Assembly (NCBI GenBank): GCA_963775315.1
Contig: CAVZIN010000009.1
Location: 470,637 to 534,636 of the forward strand
DNA: 64,000 nucleotides
Direction: 5' to 3'
DNA from: CAWGHZ01 sp963775315
GTDB lineage: Bacteria > Pseudomonadota > Alphaproteobacteria > MPNO01 > DASWLB01
The position numbers and the translations under genes are program-made. Numbering within the stretch: the first letter of the stretch is position 1; every line of letters starts with the position of its first letter. Positions 1 to 8,248 of this stretch are shown one piece after another. Under the pieces are notes generated by a model. That model saw only the letters and a list, made by a program, of their open reading frames with translations, had not been told where the DNA came from and made no database searches.

Positions 1-589
1 GGTGCCGGGCATTGCCAGCGCCGCCGCCGCGGGGGCCGTCGTCGTCGGCACCGTCGCGCCGCTTCGCCCGGAGAAGGACCTTGCCCACCTCATCCGCTCG
101 TTCGCGCGCGTCGCGCCGGGCCGGAACGTAGTGCTCGCCATCGTCGGCGGCGGGGCCGAACGGGAGCGCCTCGCCGCCCTCGTCGCGGAACTTGGGATCG
201 GCGAGCGCACGCTGATGCCGGGACATGTCGACACGCCGGCCCGGGTCTACGGCCTGCTCGACGTGTTCGCGATGAGCTCCGTCACGGAGCAGATGCCGAT
301 CAGCCTGATCCAGGCGATGGCGGCAGGCCGGCCAGTGGTGGCGACCGACGTGGGCGACATCCGGAACATGGTCGCCGAGCCGAACCGGCCGTTCGTGGTG
401 CCGCCGCGCGACGACGACGCCTACGACGCCGCGCTCGCCCGGCTCATCGAAGATTCCGCGCTGCGCCGGTCGCTTGGCGCCGCCAACCGGGCCCGCGCCG
501 TCGAGGCCTATCCGCTGCAAAAGATGTTCGACGCGTGGCGGTCGATCTTCGCCCAAGCGATCGGCCGCGGCGCTGCCGCCCGCGCGTGA
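1..589 (+). CDS. Glycosyltransferase family 4, C-terminal part (cut by window edge)
   Basis: This is the 3' part of a GT-B fold glycosyltransferase; the reading frame is open to the first base, so the true start lies outside the window. About 195 residues remain and form the nucleotide-sugar binding half. After a Rossmann-type strand come a stretch with GGGAERERL and the acceptor-side segment MPISLIQAMAAGRPVVATDV, which is the usual GT4 E/Q-x7-E signature region in variant form. It should transfer a sugar from an activated donor during assembly of a surface polysaccharide on the cytoplasmic side of the membrane. Its TGA stop overlaps the GTG start of the next glycosyltransferase, so the two are translationally coupled. 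Family assignment is firm; donor and acceptor cannot be read from the sequence. Confidence 0.85.
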   Translation, partial: VPGIASAAAAGAVVVGTVAPLRPEKDLAHLIRSFARVAPGRNVVLAIVGGGAERERLAALVAELGIGERTLMPGHVDTPARVYGLLDVFAMSSVTEQMPISLIQAMAAGRPVVATDVGDIRNMVAEPNRPFVVPPRDDDAYDAALARLIEDSALRRSLGAANRARAVEAYPLQKMFDAWRSIFAQAIGRGAAARA

Positions 590-1791
590 AGATCCTCACC
601 TTCACCAGCCTGTTCCCCAGCGCGGCGATACCGCAGCACGGCGTTTTCGTGGAGAACCGCCTGCGCCAGCTCGTTTTGTCCGGAAGGGTCGAGGCGCGGG
701 TCGTGGCGCCGGTCCCCTGGGTGCCGCCGGGGCTTTCGCGCGGCCGCTACCAGCCGATGGCCGAAGCGCCTGCCTCCGAGACCCGCCATGGCATTCCAGT
801 GGTCCATCCGCGTTACCCCACCATCCCGCGCATCGGCATGAGCGCGGCGCCGTTCCTGATGTATCTCTGGACACGGCCAGCCGTCGCCCGGCTGATCGCC
901 GACGGCTTCCGTTTCGAACTGATCGACGCGCACTATTTCTACCCGGATGGCGTTTGCGCGGCGCTGCTCGGCCGCCATTTCGGCCGGCCCGTCGTCATCA
1001 CGGCGCGCGGCTCGGACGTGAACGTCGTCGCCCGCTACGGAGTGCCTTGCCGAATGATCCGTTGGGCGGCGGGACACGCGGACGGCGTCATCACCGTGTC
1101 GCGCGCACTCAAGGAGTTGCTCGTCGCGCTCGGCGTCGCCGAAGAGCACGTGCGTGTGCTGCGGAATGGTGTCGATCTGGCGCTGTTTCACACGCCGGAG
1201 AACCGCGAAGCCACGCGTGCCAGGCTCGGCGTCGCCGGCACCGTGCTCCTTTCCGTCGGCAACCTGATCCGGGCCAAGGGGCACGACATCGCCATCCGGG
1301 CGCTGGCCGCCCTGCCCGGGGTCACCCTGCTGATCGCAGGCGACGGGCCGGAACGGGGTGCTCTCGCCGCCCTCGCCCGCACGCTGGGCCTGGACGAGCG
1401 GGTCCGCCTTCTGGGCCGCCAGCCGCACGAGGCGCTCCCCGGACTCTACGGTGCGGCAGACCTGCTGGTCCTCGCCACGCAAAGCGAGGGGTGGCCCAAT
1501 GTCCTTCTCGAGGCCATGGCGTGCGGCACACCGGCCGTGGCCACCGGCGTCGGCGGCATTCCAGAGGTGGTGACCGCGCCCGCCGCGGGGCGGCTGATGG
1601 CGTCGCGCACGCCGGAGGCGCTCGCAGAAGCGGTGCGCGGCGTTCTCGCCGCCGGCATCGACCGGTCGGCGACCCGTGCCTACGCCGAAGGATTCGACTG
1701 GCAGGAGACGACCGCCGGCCAGATCGCCTTGTTCGAGGAAATCCTCGCGCGCCGAGGGCGCGACGGTTGTCCGCCGCGCCGGCGGGTATAA
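586..1791 (+). CDS. Glycosyltransferase family 4
   Basis: A complete 401-residue GT4 glycosyltransferase. I place the start at GTG 586, which overlaps the TGA of the preceding gene, because the protein then begins with the strand VKILTFTSLFP typical of the family; an upstream in-frame ATG at 535 would add 17 unlike residues. The N-terminal half has the acceptor-domain pattern GVFVENRLRQL and later ITARGSDVN. The C-terminal half has LLIAGDGPER, a typical donor-binding turn, followed by SEGWPNVLLEAMACGTPAVAT, the conserved E-x7-E motif. It probably adds a sugar during exopolysaccharide repeat-unit assembly together with the upstream enzyme. A PEP-CTERM-associated polysaccharide export protein is encoded near 54 kb, but a link between the two loci is only inference. 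Confidence 0.9.
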   Translation: MKILTFTSLFPSAAIPQHGVFVENRLRQLVLSGRVEARVVAPVPWVPPGLSRGRYQPMAEAPASETRHGIPVVHPRYPTIPRIGMSAAPFLMYLWTRPAVARLIADGFRFELIDAHYFYPDGVCAALLGRHFGRPVVITARGSDVNVVARYGVPCRMIRWAAGHADGVITVSRALKELLVALGVAEEHVRVLRNGVDLALFHTPENREATRARLGVAGTVLLSVGNLIRAKGHDIAIRALAALPGVTLLIAGDGPERGALAALARTLGLDERVRLLGRQPHEALPGLYGAADLLVLATQSEGWPNVLLEAMACGTPAVATGVGGIPEVVTAPAAGRLMASRTPEALAEAVRGVLAAGIDRSATRAYAEGFDWQETTAGQIALFEEILARRGRDGCPPRRRV

Positions 1792-1840
1792 GATCGAGGC
1801 CGGCCGGCCCCGCTCGGGGCCGCAAGCGCGGGAGGCGCAG

Positions 1841-3142
1841 ATGCCCGATTCGATCACCCCGCCGGCCCCGGGACCGGCGGCCGTCCCCAGCCCGAGCCTG
1901 AGCCCGGAGGCGCAGGCGCGCCGCCTCGCCCTCAAGCGCCGCTATCCGACCGCGCTCGATCTCCGCGCCCGCGCGCGCCGTGCCGCGCCCTCCTTCGCCT
2001 TCGAGTACATGGACGGGGGCGCGGGGGCCGATGGCGGCATCCGGCGCAACTGGGCCGCGCTCGACGCCGTCGAGATGGCCCCGCGCTATGGCAACGTCGT
2101 CGCGCCGCCGCCCGCCACCACCACCCTGTTCGGCCGGACCTACGCCGCGCCCATCGGCATCGCCCCGATCGGTGGGCCGGGTACCGCGTTCCCCGGCGCA
2201 GAAAAGTACTTCGCGCGGGCGGCCCAGGCGGCGCGCGTGCCCTACACGATGGGCGTGCTGTCCGGCATCGACCTGGACGAAGCAGCGCGCATCGCCCCCG
2301 ACGTATTGTGGTTCCAGATCTACCGCTTCGCGCGCGACGGGCACCGCATCGGTCTCGACCTGGTCGATCGCGCCGCCGCGGCCGGGGTTCACGCGCTGGT
2401 GCTGACCTACGACACGCCGATCCGCACGGTGCGCTCGCGCGAGGTGAAGTCGGGCATCGTCACGCCCTTCCGCCTCACGACGCGGCTTCGCATGGACGCG
2501 CTGATGGCGCCGCAATGGCTGCGCTCGCTCGCGGCCAACGGGATCCCGCGTTTCGTCACCCTGAACAAGTACATTCGTCCGGGCGCGACTCTGGTCGAGG
2601 CGACGGAGTTCATGCGGCGCGAGCAGGGCGGCGCCTTCACATGGGACGAGATCGCGCGCTATCGCGAGCGGTGGAAGGGGCCGCTGGTCCTCAAGGGCGT
2701 TCTGCACCCGGAGGACGCGGCGCGCGCCGTCTCCCTCGGCGTCGACGGCATCCAGGTCTCGAACCACGGCGGCCGCCAGATCGAGGCGCTGCCCGCCTCG
2801 ATCGACGCCCTGCCGGCGATCGCGGCCGAAGTCGGCAGCCGCGCGACGATCATCCTCGATTCCGGCGTGCGCTCGGGCATCGACGCGGCGCGAGCGGTGG
2901 CGCTCGGCGCCGACGCAGCTTTCGTCGGCAAGGCGTTCCTGTGGAGCCTGGGCGCGCTGGGGGCCGAGGGGCCCGCCCACCTGATCGAGGTGCTGAAGGA
3001 CGAGGTGTCGGCGACGCTCGGCCAGCTCGGCTGCCTCACCGTCGCAGATCTCCGCACCGTGCCGGTGCGCCATCCCAGCGCCTGGCAGGCGGAGGACCTG
3101 AAGCCGCGTGTCGCGGCACCGCCGCTCGCCGCCGTGCGCTGA
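1841..3142 (+). CDS. FMN-dependent alpha-hydroxy-acid oxidizing protein
   Basis: A 433-residue member of the glycolate oxidase / L-lactate dehydrogenase (LldD) family, which oxidises 2-hydroxy acids to 2-oxo acids with FMN. The start is ATG 1841, preceded by GGAGG at 1831-1835. Visible family features are FEYMDGGAGAD near the N-terminus, which shapes the FMN pocket, PIGIAPIG, and the catalytic SNHGGRQ motif with H309 and R312. A late GVRSGIDAARAVALGADA segment binds the FMN phosphate. The internal loop between strand 4 and helix 4 is of moderate length and carries no clear membrane segment. Substrate could be lactate, glycolate, mandelate or a longer hydroxy acid; nothing nearby decides this. 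The gene ends 13 bases before the converging FecR/RTX gene. Confidence 0.9.
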   Translation: MPDSITPPAPGPAAVPSPSLSPEAQARRLALKRRYPTALDLRARARRAAPSFAFEYMDGGAGADGGIRRNWAALDAVEMAPRYGNVVAPPPATTTLFGRTYAAPIGIAPIGGPGTAFPGAEKYFARAAQAARVPYTMGVLSGIDLDEAARIAPDVLWFQIYRFARDGHRIGLDLVDRAAAAGVHALVLTYDTPIRTVRSREVKSGIVTPFRLTTRLRMDALMAPQWLRSLAANGIPRFVTLNKYIRPGATLVEATEFMRREQGGAFTWDEIARYRERWKGPLVLKGVLHPEDAARAVSLGVDGIQVSNHGGRQIEALPASIDALPAIAAEVGSRATIILDSGVRSGIDAARAVALGADAAFVGKAFLWSLGALGAEGPAHLIEVLKDEVSATLGQLGCLTVADLRTVPVRHPSAWQAEDLKPRVAAPPLAAVR

Positions 3143-3154
3143 GCCGCCGGGGCG

Positions 3155-6100
3155 CTACGCGCCCACCGGGTGCACGACGTGGAGGTCGCTCGCGACGACC
3201 TCCGACCCGCTCTGGACCGTGGCGATCACTGTGTAGCCAGGGGCGGCCCCGTTCGGGTCGTAATAGAGCGTGTGATCGGCCTGCGAGTAGATGAAGCTCG
3301 CTGCGCCCTGGGCGTAGTCGGTGTTCGCCTGGTCGGCGGTGCCGTCGTAGTGGGCCGCGACGGTCGAGAAGTTGACGCCGTCGCTGATCTCGCTCTCGAT
3401 CAGGCCGAACGCCGTGCCGTCGATCTGGATGGTGTCGGAGACCGAAGAATCGCTGCCGTGGCTTACGAAGTCGGTCAGCGTGTCGCCGCCGGGCGGCACC
3501 GTCGCCGCGCCGTTGGCCGCAACCGCCCCGCCGTCCCCCGGCCCGTCATAGGCGAACGTGTTGCTGCCGCCGCCGCCCGTCAGCGTGTCCGCGCCCGTTC
3601 CGCCGACAAGCGTGTCGTTGCCGGTGCCGCCGATCAGCGTGTCGTCGCCGCCGAGGCCGTAGAGCGTTAGATCGCCGCTGATGCCGCTCGATGCGATGGT
3701 CACGCCGTCGCGCACTTCGAACAGATACTGGCCGGCGACGCCGTCATTGGTGTTCGCAACCAGCGCGTTCGGCCCGCCGTCCAGGAACGAACCGGGCACC
3801 AGCGAGCCCGCGAACTGATAGTTCGTGCCGGGATCGCCACTGCCGCCGGAAAACCCGACCGCCGCCGACGTGCCGCCGAGCCCGTTCGTGCCGCCCGACG
3901 CGTCGCCCGTCTCCCACTGGATCTGGCCATAGTTGAAATAGATGTCGAAATTACCGGTGCCGACGTCCGGCCGGTCGACCAGGATGAGCTGGAAGGTGTC
4001 CACCTTGTCGGTGTGCTCGCCGAAATAGCCCACCTGGTCCCACGTCACCTCGAACGCCGCGTGGCCCGCGAACGTCCCGGTGCCGTAAGTCACGCTGTTG
4101 GCGACGCCGGGTGCGACGCCGCGCGTGTCCACGTCGGCGAAGAAGGGCGCGATAATGGGGTTGGCCGTCGCGCCGTTCAGCGCGAAGGGCGTGAAGGTCC
4201 CGAGCGCACTCTGGAAGGTCACGTCGCCGTTGTTGTTGACGTAGACGCTGGAGAAATCGTTGCCGAAGAAATTGATCGAGAAGCCGAGCGACACCGCTCC
4301 GGTGGACCCGTCGTCGTTTGGCGCGAGCGTGCCGGAATTGTCGAAGCCCGCGGTGACCACCCCCCCGCCGGTGCCGATCCCGCCCGACTGGTTGAACAGC
4401 GAGTTGTAGATCGAAGGATCGGCGACGGAGATGAGGTTGTTTTCCGCGTTGCCGGTGCCGGTCAAGTTGCCCGGGCCGAGATAAAGCTGCTCGACATTGT
4501 CGGGCAGGGTGTAGCTCACCGAGCTGTAGATCGCGTCGATGCCCTGGCCCGGCTGCTCCGTTACCACGTCGTTCGGGTTGTCGACCGTGTAGACGTCGTT
4601 GCCCGGCCCGCCGGCCATGTGGTCGGCACCGGTCCCGCCGAGCAGGGTATCGTCGCCGGCGCCACCGATCAGCGTGTCGTTGCCCGCCCCGCCGCTCAAG
4701 AGCACCGGCAGCAGCGATGCCGAGGCGTCGATCATGTCGGCGCCGGACCCGCCGAACACCTGGACGATCTCCACGTTGACGGCGTCGATGGTGAAGTGGG
4801 TGGGGGTGGTGACCTCGACGATCAGGTCGTCGCCCGTCACGGTGATGTTGTTGGGCGCCGTCGGATCGCCGAATACAGCGAGCGTGTCGATACCCGGACC
4901 GCCGTCGACCATGACGTTGGCGGGATCTCCGGAGTGGTAGCTGATCACGTCGTTGCCGCCGAGCCCGTCGACCGTCGTAATCCCGGGGACGAAGCTCAAC
5001 TCATCGGAGCCGGGGGTTCCGGTGAGGGTGCCAGGCGGCGGGGATTTGCCCCCGCCGCTCGTGGAGGGCGGCCCGCCGTGGCCCGGCAGAGTGGGGAGGA
5101 GCTGGTCGCTGTATCGCTCCTCGCCTTCCAGGCTGGCCTCCGAAGGCGGCGCGGCCGTGAAGAACGGCAGCAGCAGGAACTCGATCGGATGCACCGAGGG
5201 CAGCGGCGAGGACGGCGCCAGGATGGGCGCGGGCGGCGGCGGCGGCGGGGTCGGTGCGGGGGGCGGCGGCGCATAGTTGGGCGGCACGCCGCCGGGATTG
5301 ACGCTGAACGGGGCAAGCGCCTGGGAAATCGCCTCTACCGGCCCGAACAGCGCTTCATGCTGGTCGGGCGGCAGGAAGAACGGCGTCGACGGCGCGGTGT
5401 TGAGCCCCGACGAGGTAGTGGTCATCCCCGGCTGGTCGAGCAGAACCGAGCCGACCTGCGTCGAGATCAGGATCGCGCCCTGGAGCAGGCTGAAGAAGGA
5501 TTGCCCCCCGACGTCGGCGATCTTCACCGCGATCTGGGTGCCGCGCACGCCGATCGAGGCGACCGGGGTGTCGATCTGCACCGCCGAATGATGCAGCTTG
5601 CCGATCTCGCCGGTGACGGCGACGAATGTGCCGTGCAGCAGCGAGAAGGCCGCCGAGCCCTCGTGCGACTGCGGGGTGTAGATCATGCGGTCGAGCACGA
5701 TCCGTGCGTTCTCGCCGAGCGCGAACGTGGTCTTGTCCTCGAACACGATGCCGAGCTTGCCGCCCGCCGCCGTCTGCAGCACGTCGCCCTGGTAGACCGG
5801 CGCGCCTTGGCTGAGGTGGGTGGTGGTCCCGTCGGCGTGGCGCGCGGTCGCCGAGCCGGACAGCTCCTGGACGTGGCCGATCTCGGTGGCCCCCGGCCCG
5901 GCGGCGGGGCCTGCCTGCGCGTACTGGCCCGGCGCCTCGGGCCCGGCGAGCCGCGTGGCGAGCGCGCCCGAGATGCGCGCGCCATTATCCGAAATCAGCG
6001 GCGGGGGGATGTCGGTGTCGAAGAATCCGTGGATGACGACTTCGCGCCCGTCGCCGGTGAGAGCAAGGTCACGGCCCAGCCGGTGGAACTCGGCGTGCAC

Positions 6101-6226
6101 CAGGAACTCGCCGTCCGGCACCACGATCTGCGCGCTCCCGTGAGCGTCGATCACGGTCGCATACGGTTCCGTTCGTGCATGCGCGAACAGGTGATGGCCT
6201 TCGGCCTCGCCAATGGGGCGCGACAT
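3155..6226 (-). CDS. Large secreted FecR / nidogen-like / RTX calcium-binding protein
   Basis: A 1023-residue modular protein with no cleavable signal peptide. In order I see an N-terminal region of about 110 residues without clear family, a FecR-type domain (about residues 115-280, with TAAGGKLGIVFEDKT and TPVASIGVRGTQIAV), and a proline-rich linker near residues 312-342. A first block of RTX nonapeptides follows at about 495-545 (GGAGNDTLIGGAGDDTLLGG), then a nidogen-like domain at about 632-842 (FFGNDFSSVYVNNNGDVTF, and NPIIAPFFADVDTRG). A second RTX block lies at about 855-895, ahead of a non-repetitive C-terminus. Proteins of this make-up usually leave the cell by type I secretion with a C-terminal signal; no such exporter is in the window. 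It is probably a surface-associated adhesin or matrix protein. It is divergent from the acyl-CoA dehydrogenase. Confidence 0.88.
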   Translation of the reverse strand: MSRPIGEAEGHHLFAHARTEPYATVIDAHGSAQIVVPDGEFLVHAEFHRLGRDLALTGDGREVVIHGFFDTDIPPPLISDNGARISGALATRLAGPEAPGQYAQAGPAAGPGATEIGHVQELSGSATARHADGTTTHLSQGAPVYQGDVLQTAAGGKLGIVFEDKTTFALGENARIVLDRMIYTPQSHEGSAAFSLLHGTFVAVTGEIGKLHHSAVQIDTPVASIGVRGTQIAVKIADVGGQSFFSLLQGAILISTQVGSVLLDQPGMTTTSSGLNTAPSTPFFLPPDQHEALFGPVEAISQALAPFSVNPGGVPPNYAPPPPAPTPPPPPPAPILAPSSPLPSVHPIEFLLLPFFTAAPPSEASLEGEERYSDQLLPTLPGHGGPPSTSGGGKSPPPGTLTGTPGSDELSFVPGITTVDGLGGNDVISYHSGDPANVMVDGGPGIDTLAVFGDPTAPNNITVTGDDLIVEVTTPTHFTIDAVNVEIVQVFGGSGADMIDASASLLPVLLSGGAGNDTLIGGAGDDTLLGGTGADHMAGGPGNDVYTVDNPNDVVTEQPGQGIDAIYSSVSYTLPDNVEQLYLGPGNLTGTGNAENNLISVADPSIYNSLFNQSGGIGTGGGVVTAGFDNSGTLAPNDDGSTGAVSLGFSINFFGNDFSSVYVNNNGDVTFQSALGTFTPFALNGATANPIIAPFFADVDTRGVAPGVANSVTYGTGTFAGHAAFEVTWDQVGYFGEHTDKVDTFQLILVDRPDVGTGNFDIYFNYGQIQWETGDASGGTNGLGGTSAAVGFSGGSGDPGTNYQFAGSLVPGSFLDGGPNALVANTNDGVAGQYLFEVRDGVTIASSGISGDLTLYGLGGDDTLIGGTGNDTLVGGTGADTLTGGGGSNTFAYDGPGDGGAVAANGAATVPPGGDTLTDFVSHGSDSSVSDTIQIDGTAFGLIESEISDGVNFSTVAAHYDGTADQANTDYAQGAASFIYSQADHTLYYDPNGAAPGYTVIATVQSGSEVVASDLHVVHPVGA

Positions 6227-6377
6227 GACAATTCCCTGGTACGGTCTCTTCGCAAATAGGATAGCTCCAAGATTAGGACGGATGTGTGGTTAGTGTTAAG
6301 TTTTCTGTGATCATTTTGTGACTAATACCGACCAGGCCGGCCTTCCGCAGCGGCAAGGTCTGTGCCATCAATGGCGC

Positions 6378-7532
6378 ATGGCCTCGGCGTCCGATCCCAC
6401 CGCTCTCGTCCGCGAATCCGTGGCCCGGCTCTGCGGCCGGTTCCCCGGCGAATATTGGCGCGCGCTCGACCGGGAGCGTGCCTATCCCGCCGAATTCGTC
6501 GCCGCGATGACCGAGGCAGGGTTCCTGTCGGTGCTGATCCCCGAGGAATATGGCGGCGGCGGCGGCAACATCGCCCTGGCCGGTGCGATCCTGGAGGAAG
6601 TGCACCGATCGGGCGGCAACGGTGCCGCCTGCCACGCCCAGATGTACGTGATGGGCACGCTGCTGCGCCACGGCTCGGCGGCGCAGAAGGCGGCGTACCT
6701 GCCCGACATCGCCTCGGGCGCGCTCCGCCTCCAGGCGTTCGGCGTCACCGAGCCGACCAGTGGCACCGACACGCTCGGCCTCACGACCACGGCGCGGCGC
6801 GACGGCGACAGCTACGTCATCTCCGGCCAGAAGGTGTTCACCTCGCGCGCCGAGCATTCCGACCTGATGCTGCTGCTCGCCCGCACCGCGCCCGCGGGCA
6901 AGGCGCGGACCCACGGGCTCTCGGTGTTCCTGGTCGATCTGCGCGAGGCGCGCGGCAACGGGCTCGAGATCCGCCCGCTCCGCACCATGATCAACCACGC
7001 CACCACCGAGATCTTCATGGACGGGCTCCGCGTGCCCGCCGACAGCCTGGTCGGCGAAGAGGGCAAGGGCTTCCGCTACGTGCTCGACGGGATGAACGCC
7101 GAGCGCATCCTGATCGCATCGGAATGCCTGGGCGACGCGCGCTGGTTCATCGGCCGCGCCAGCAACTACGCGAAGGAGCGGGTGGTGTTCGGCGCGCCGA
7201 TCGGGCGGAACCAGGGGGTGCAGTTCCCGATCGCGGAGGCCTATGCCAAGACGGAGGCGGCGGCGCTGATGGTTGCCAAGGCCGCCGCCCTGTTCGATTC
7301 CGGCGAAGGGTGCGGCGCCGAGGCCAACATGGCGAAGCTCCTGGCCTCGGAGGCGTCGTGGCAGGCGGGCGACACCTGCCTCCAGACCTTCGGCGGGTTC
7401 GGCTTCGCCGAGGAGTACGACGTCGAGCGCAAGTTCCGCGAGACGCGGCTTTACCGGACCGCGCCGATCTCGACCAACCTGATCCTCGCCTACATCGCCG
7501 AGCACGTGCTCGGCCTGCCCCGGTCGTATTGA
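6378..7532 (+). CDS. Acyl-CoA dehydrogenase
   Basis: A 384-residue FAD-dependent acyl-CoA dehydrogenase that introduces a 2,3-double bond into an acyl-CoA thioester and passes electrons to electron-transfer flavoprotein. Diagnostic segments are the all-helical N-terminal domain (YPAEFVAAMTEAGFL), the middle beta-domain signature LQAFGVTEPTSGTDT, and the C-terminal FAD-binding helix with QTFGGFGFAEEYDVER. I chose ATG 6378 because homology-like sequence begins there; an upstream in-frame ATG at 6318 would add 20 residues without family character. It opens a plus-strand run with a cupin, a class III CoA transferase and other catabolic genes, which suggests oxidation of an unusual acid. The exact substrate is unknown. 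Confidence 0.92.
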   Translation: MASASDPTALVRESVARLCGRFPGEYWRALDRERAYPAEFVAAMTEAGFLSVLIPEEYGGGGGNIALAGAILEEVHRSGGNGAACHAQMYVMGTLLRHGSAAQKAAYLPDIASGALRLQAFGVTEPTSGTDTLGLTTTARRDGDSYVISGQKVFTSRAEHSDLMLLLARTAPAGKARTHGLSVFLVDLREARGNGLEIRPLRTMINHATTEIFMDGLRVPADSLVGEEGKGFRYVLDGMNAERILIASECLGDARWFIGRASNYAKERVVFGAPIGRNQGVQFPIAEAYAKTEAAALMVAKAAALFDSGEGCGAEANMAKLLASEASWQAGDTCLQTFGGFGFAEEYDVERKFRETRLYRTAPISTNLILAYIAEHVLGLPRSY

Positions 7533-7573
7533 GGGGGCGAAAGATGCCGCGCCGTGCGATCCGGATTGACCTT

Positions 7574-7622
7574 GTAGGGGCGGGTCTTCTACCTGCCCTG
7601 CGCCGGTCGGGGACCGGCCCCT
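7574..7622. repeat. REP-like palindromic intergenic repeat, copy 1
   Basis: An imperfect palindrome between the acyl-CoA dehydrogenase and cupin genes. The left arm GTAGGGGCGGGTC (7574-7586) pairs with the right arm GACCGGCCCCT (7612-7622). A shorter copy of the same pair of arms in opposite orientation lies at 11610-11636. Two intergenic copies with the same arms suggest a genomic REP family rather than a chance hairpin; it could also act as a transcription attenuator. Confidence 0.55.
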
Positions 7623-7655
7623 AAGTTTGAACGTTCGCGACCGAAGGATATCGCC

Positions 7656-8132
7656 ATGACCGACCCCAAGCCGCCCGCCTTCGACCCCATGCGGATCGTG
7701 CCACTGACCGGCACGCGCTACCCCGACCGCTACAAGGGAAAGGTGGCCTCGCGCCAGCGCCGCGTGCTGGGCGATCCGCACGGTCTCACCCAGTTCGGCG
7801 TGAACCTGACCACCATTCCGCCCGGCGGCTGGTCGGCGCAACTCCACTGGCACAAGCGCGAGGACGAGTTCATCTACGTGGTTGCGGGCGAATTCACGCT
7901 GGTCATGGAGGATGGCGAGCAGGTGCTCGGCCCCGGCATGGCCGCCTGCTTCGCCGCCGGCGTCGCCAACGGCCATAGGCTGGAGAACCGCACCGACCGC
8001 GACGCGACCTACCTGGAGGTCGGCACCCGCGACCCGAAGGAGGAGGTGACCTATCCCGGCATCGACATGCGGCTCGAACCGACGCCGGACGGCGGCCGCC
8101 ACTTCGTCAACCTGAAGGGCGAGCCGTATTAG
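7656..8132 (+). CDS. Cupin-domain protein
   Basis: A 158-residue single-domain cupin. The first metal-binding cupin motif is visible as LHWHKREDEFIYVVAGEF (a G-free variant of the G(X)5HXH(X)3-4E(X)6G pattern with H-x-H and E). The second motif is degenerate, around GMAACFAAGVANGHRLENRT. It starts at ATG 7656 with GAAGG upstream. Small cupins like this may isomerise, decarboxylate or simply bind small molecules, and family membership does not fix the role. Its place between an acyl-CoA dehydrogenase and a CoA transferase suggests that it works on the same substrate. The downstream gap of about 115 bases holds a palindromic repeat. Confidence 0.85.
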   Translation: MTDPKPPAFDPMRIVPLTGTRYPDRYKGKVASRQRRVLGDPHGLTQFGVNLTTIPPGGWSAQLHWHKREDEFIYVVAGEFTLVMEDGEQVLGPGMAACFAAGVANGHRLENRTDRDATYLEVGTRDPKEEVTYPGIDMRLEPTPDGGRHFVNLKGEPY

Positions 8133-8170
8133 ATGGGCGGGACGGGCACGGACGTCGGAACGCCTCTCCT

Positions 8171-8230
8171 CCTTCGTCAGGCTCAGGATGAGGATTTGCG
8201 TTTTCGGCCTCACCCTGAGCTTGTCGAAGG
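8171..8230. repeat. Palindromic intergenic repeat
   Basis: Two 23-base arms, 8171-8193 and 8208-8230, are inverted copies with three mismatches; the right arm contains CCCTGAGCTTGTCGAAGG. Sequences of this type are widespread intergenic palindromes in alphaproteobacterial genomes. A related but longer structure with the arm CGTTCGTCCTGAG is found between addB and addA at 46877-46988. Confidence 0.65.
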
Positions 8231-8248
8231 GCGAGGCCGCCGCGCGGT

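Noticed and set aside
4013..6259. A 748-residue open frame antisense to the FecR/RTX gene
   Set aside because: The minus-strand protein has recognisable FecR, RTX and nidogen-like motifs; the plus frame is low-complexity Arg/Gly/Ala sequence caused by high GC.
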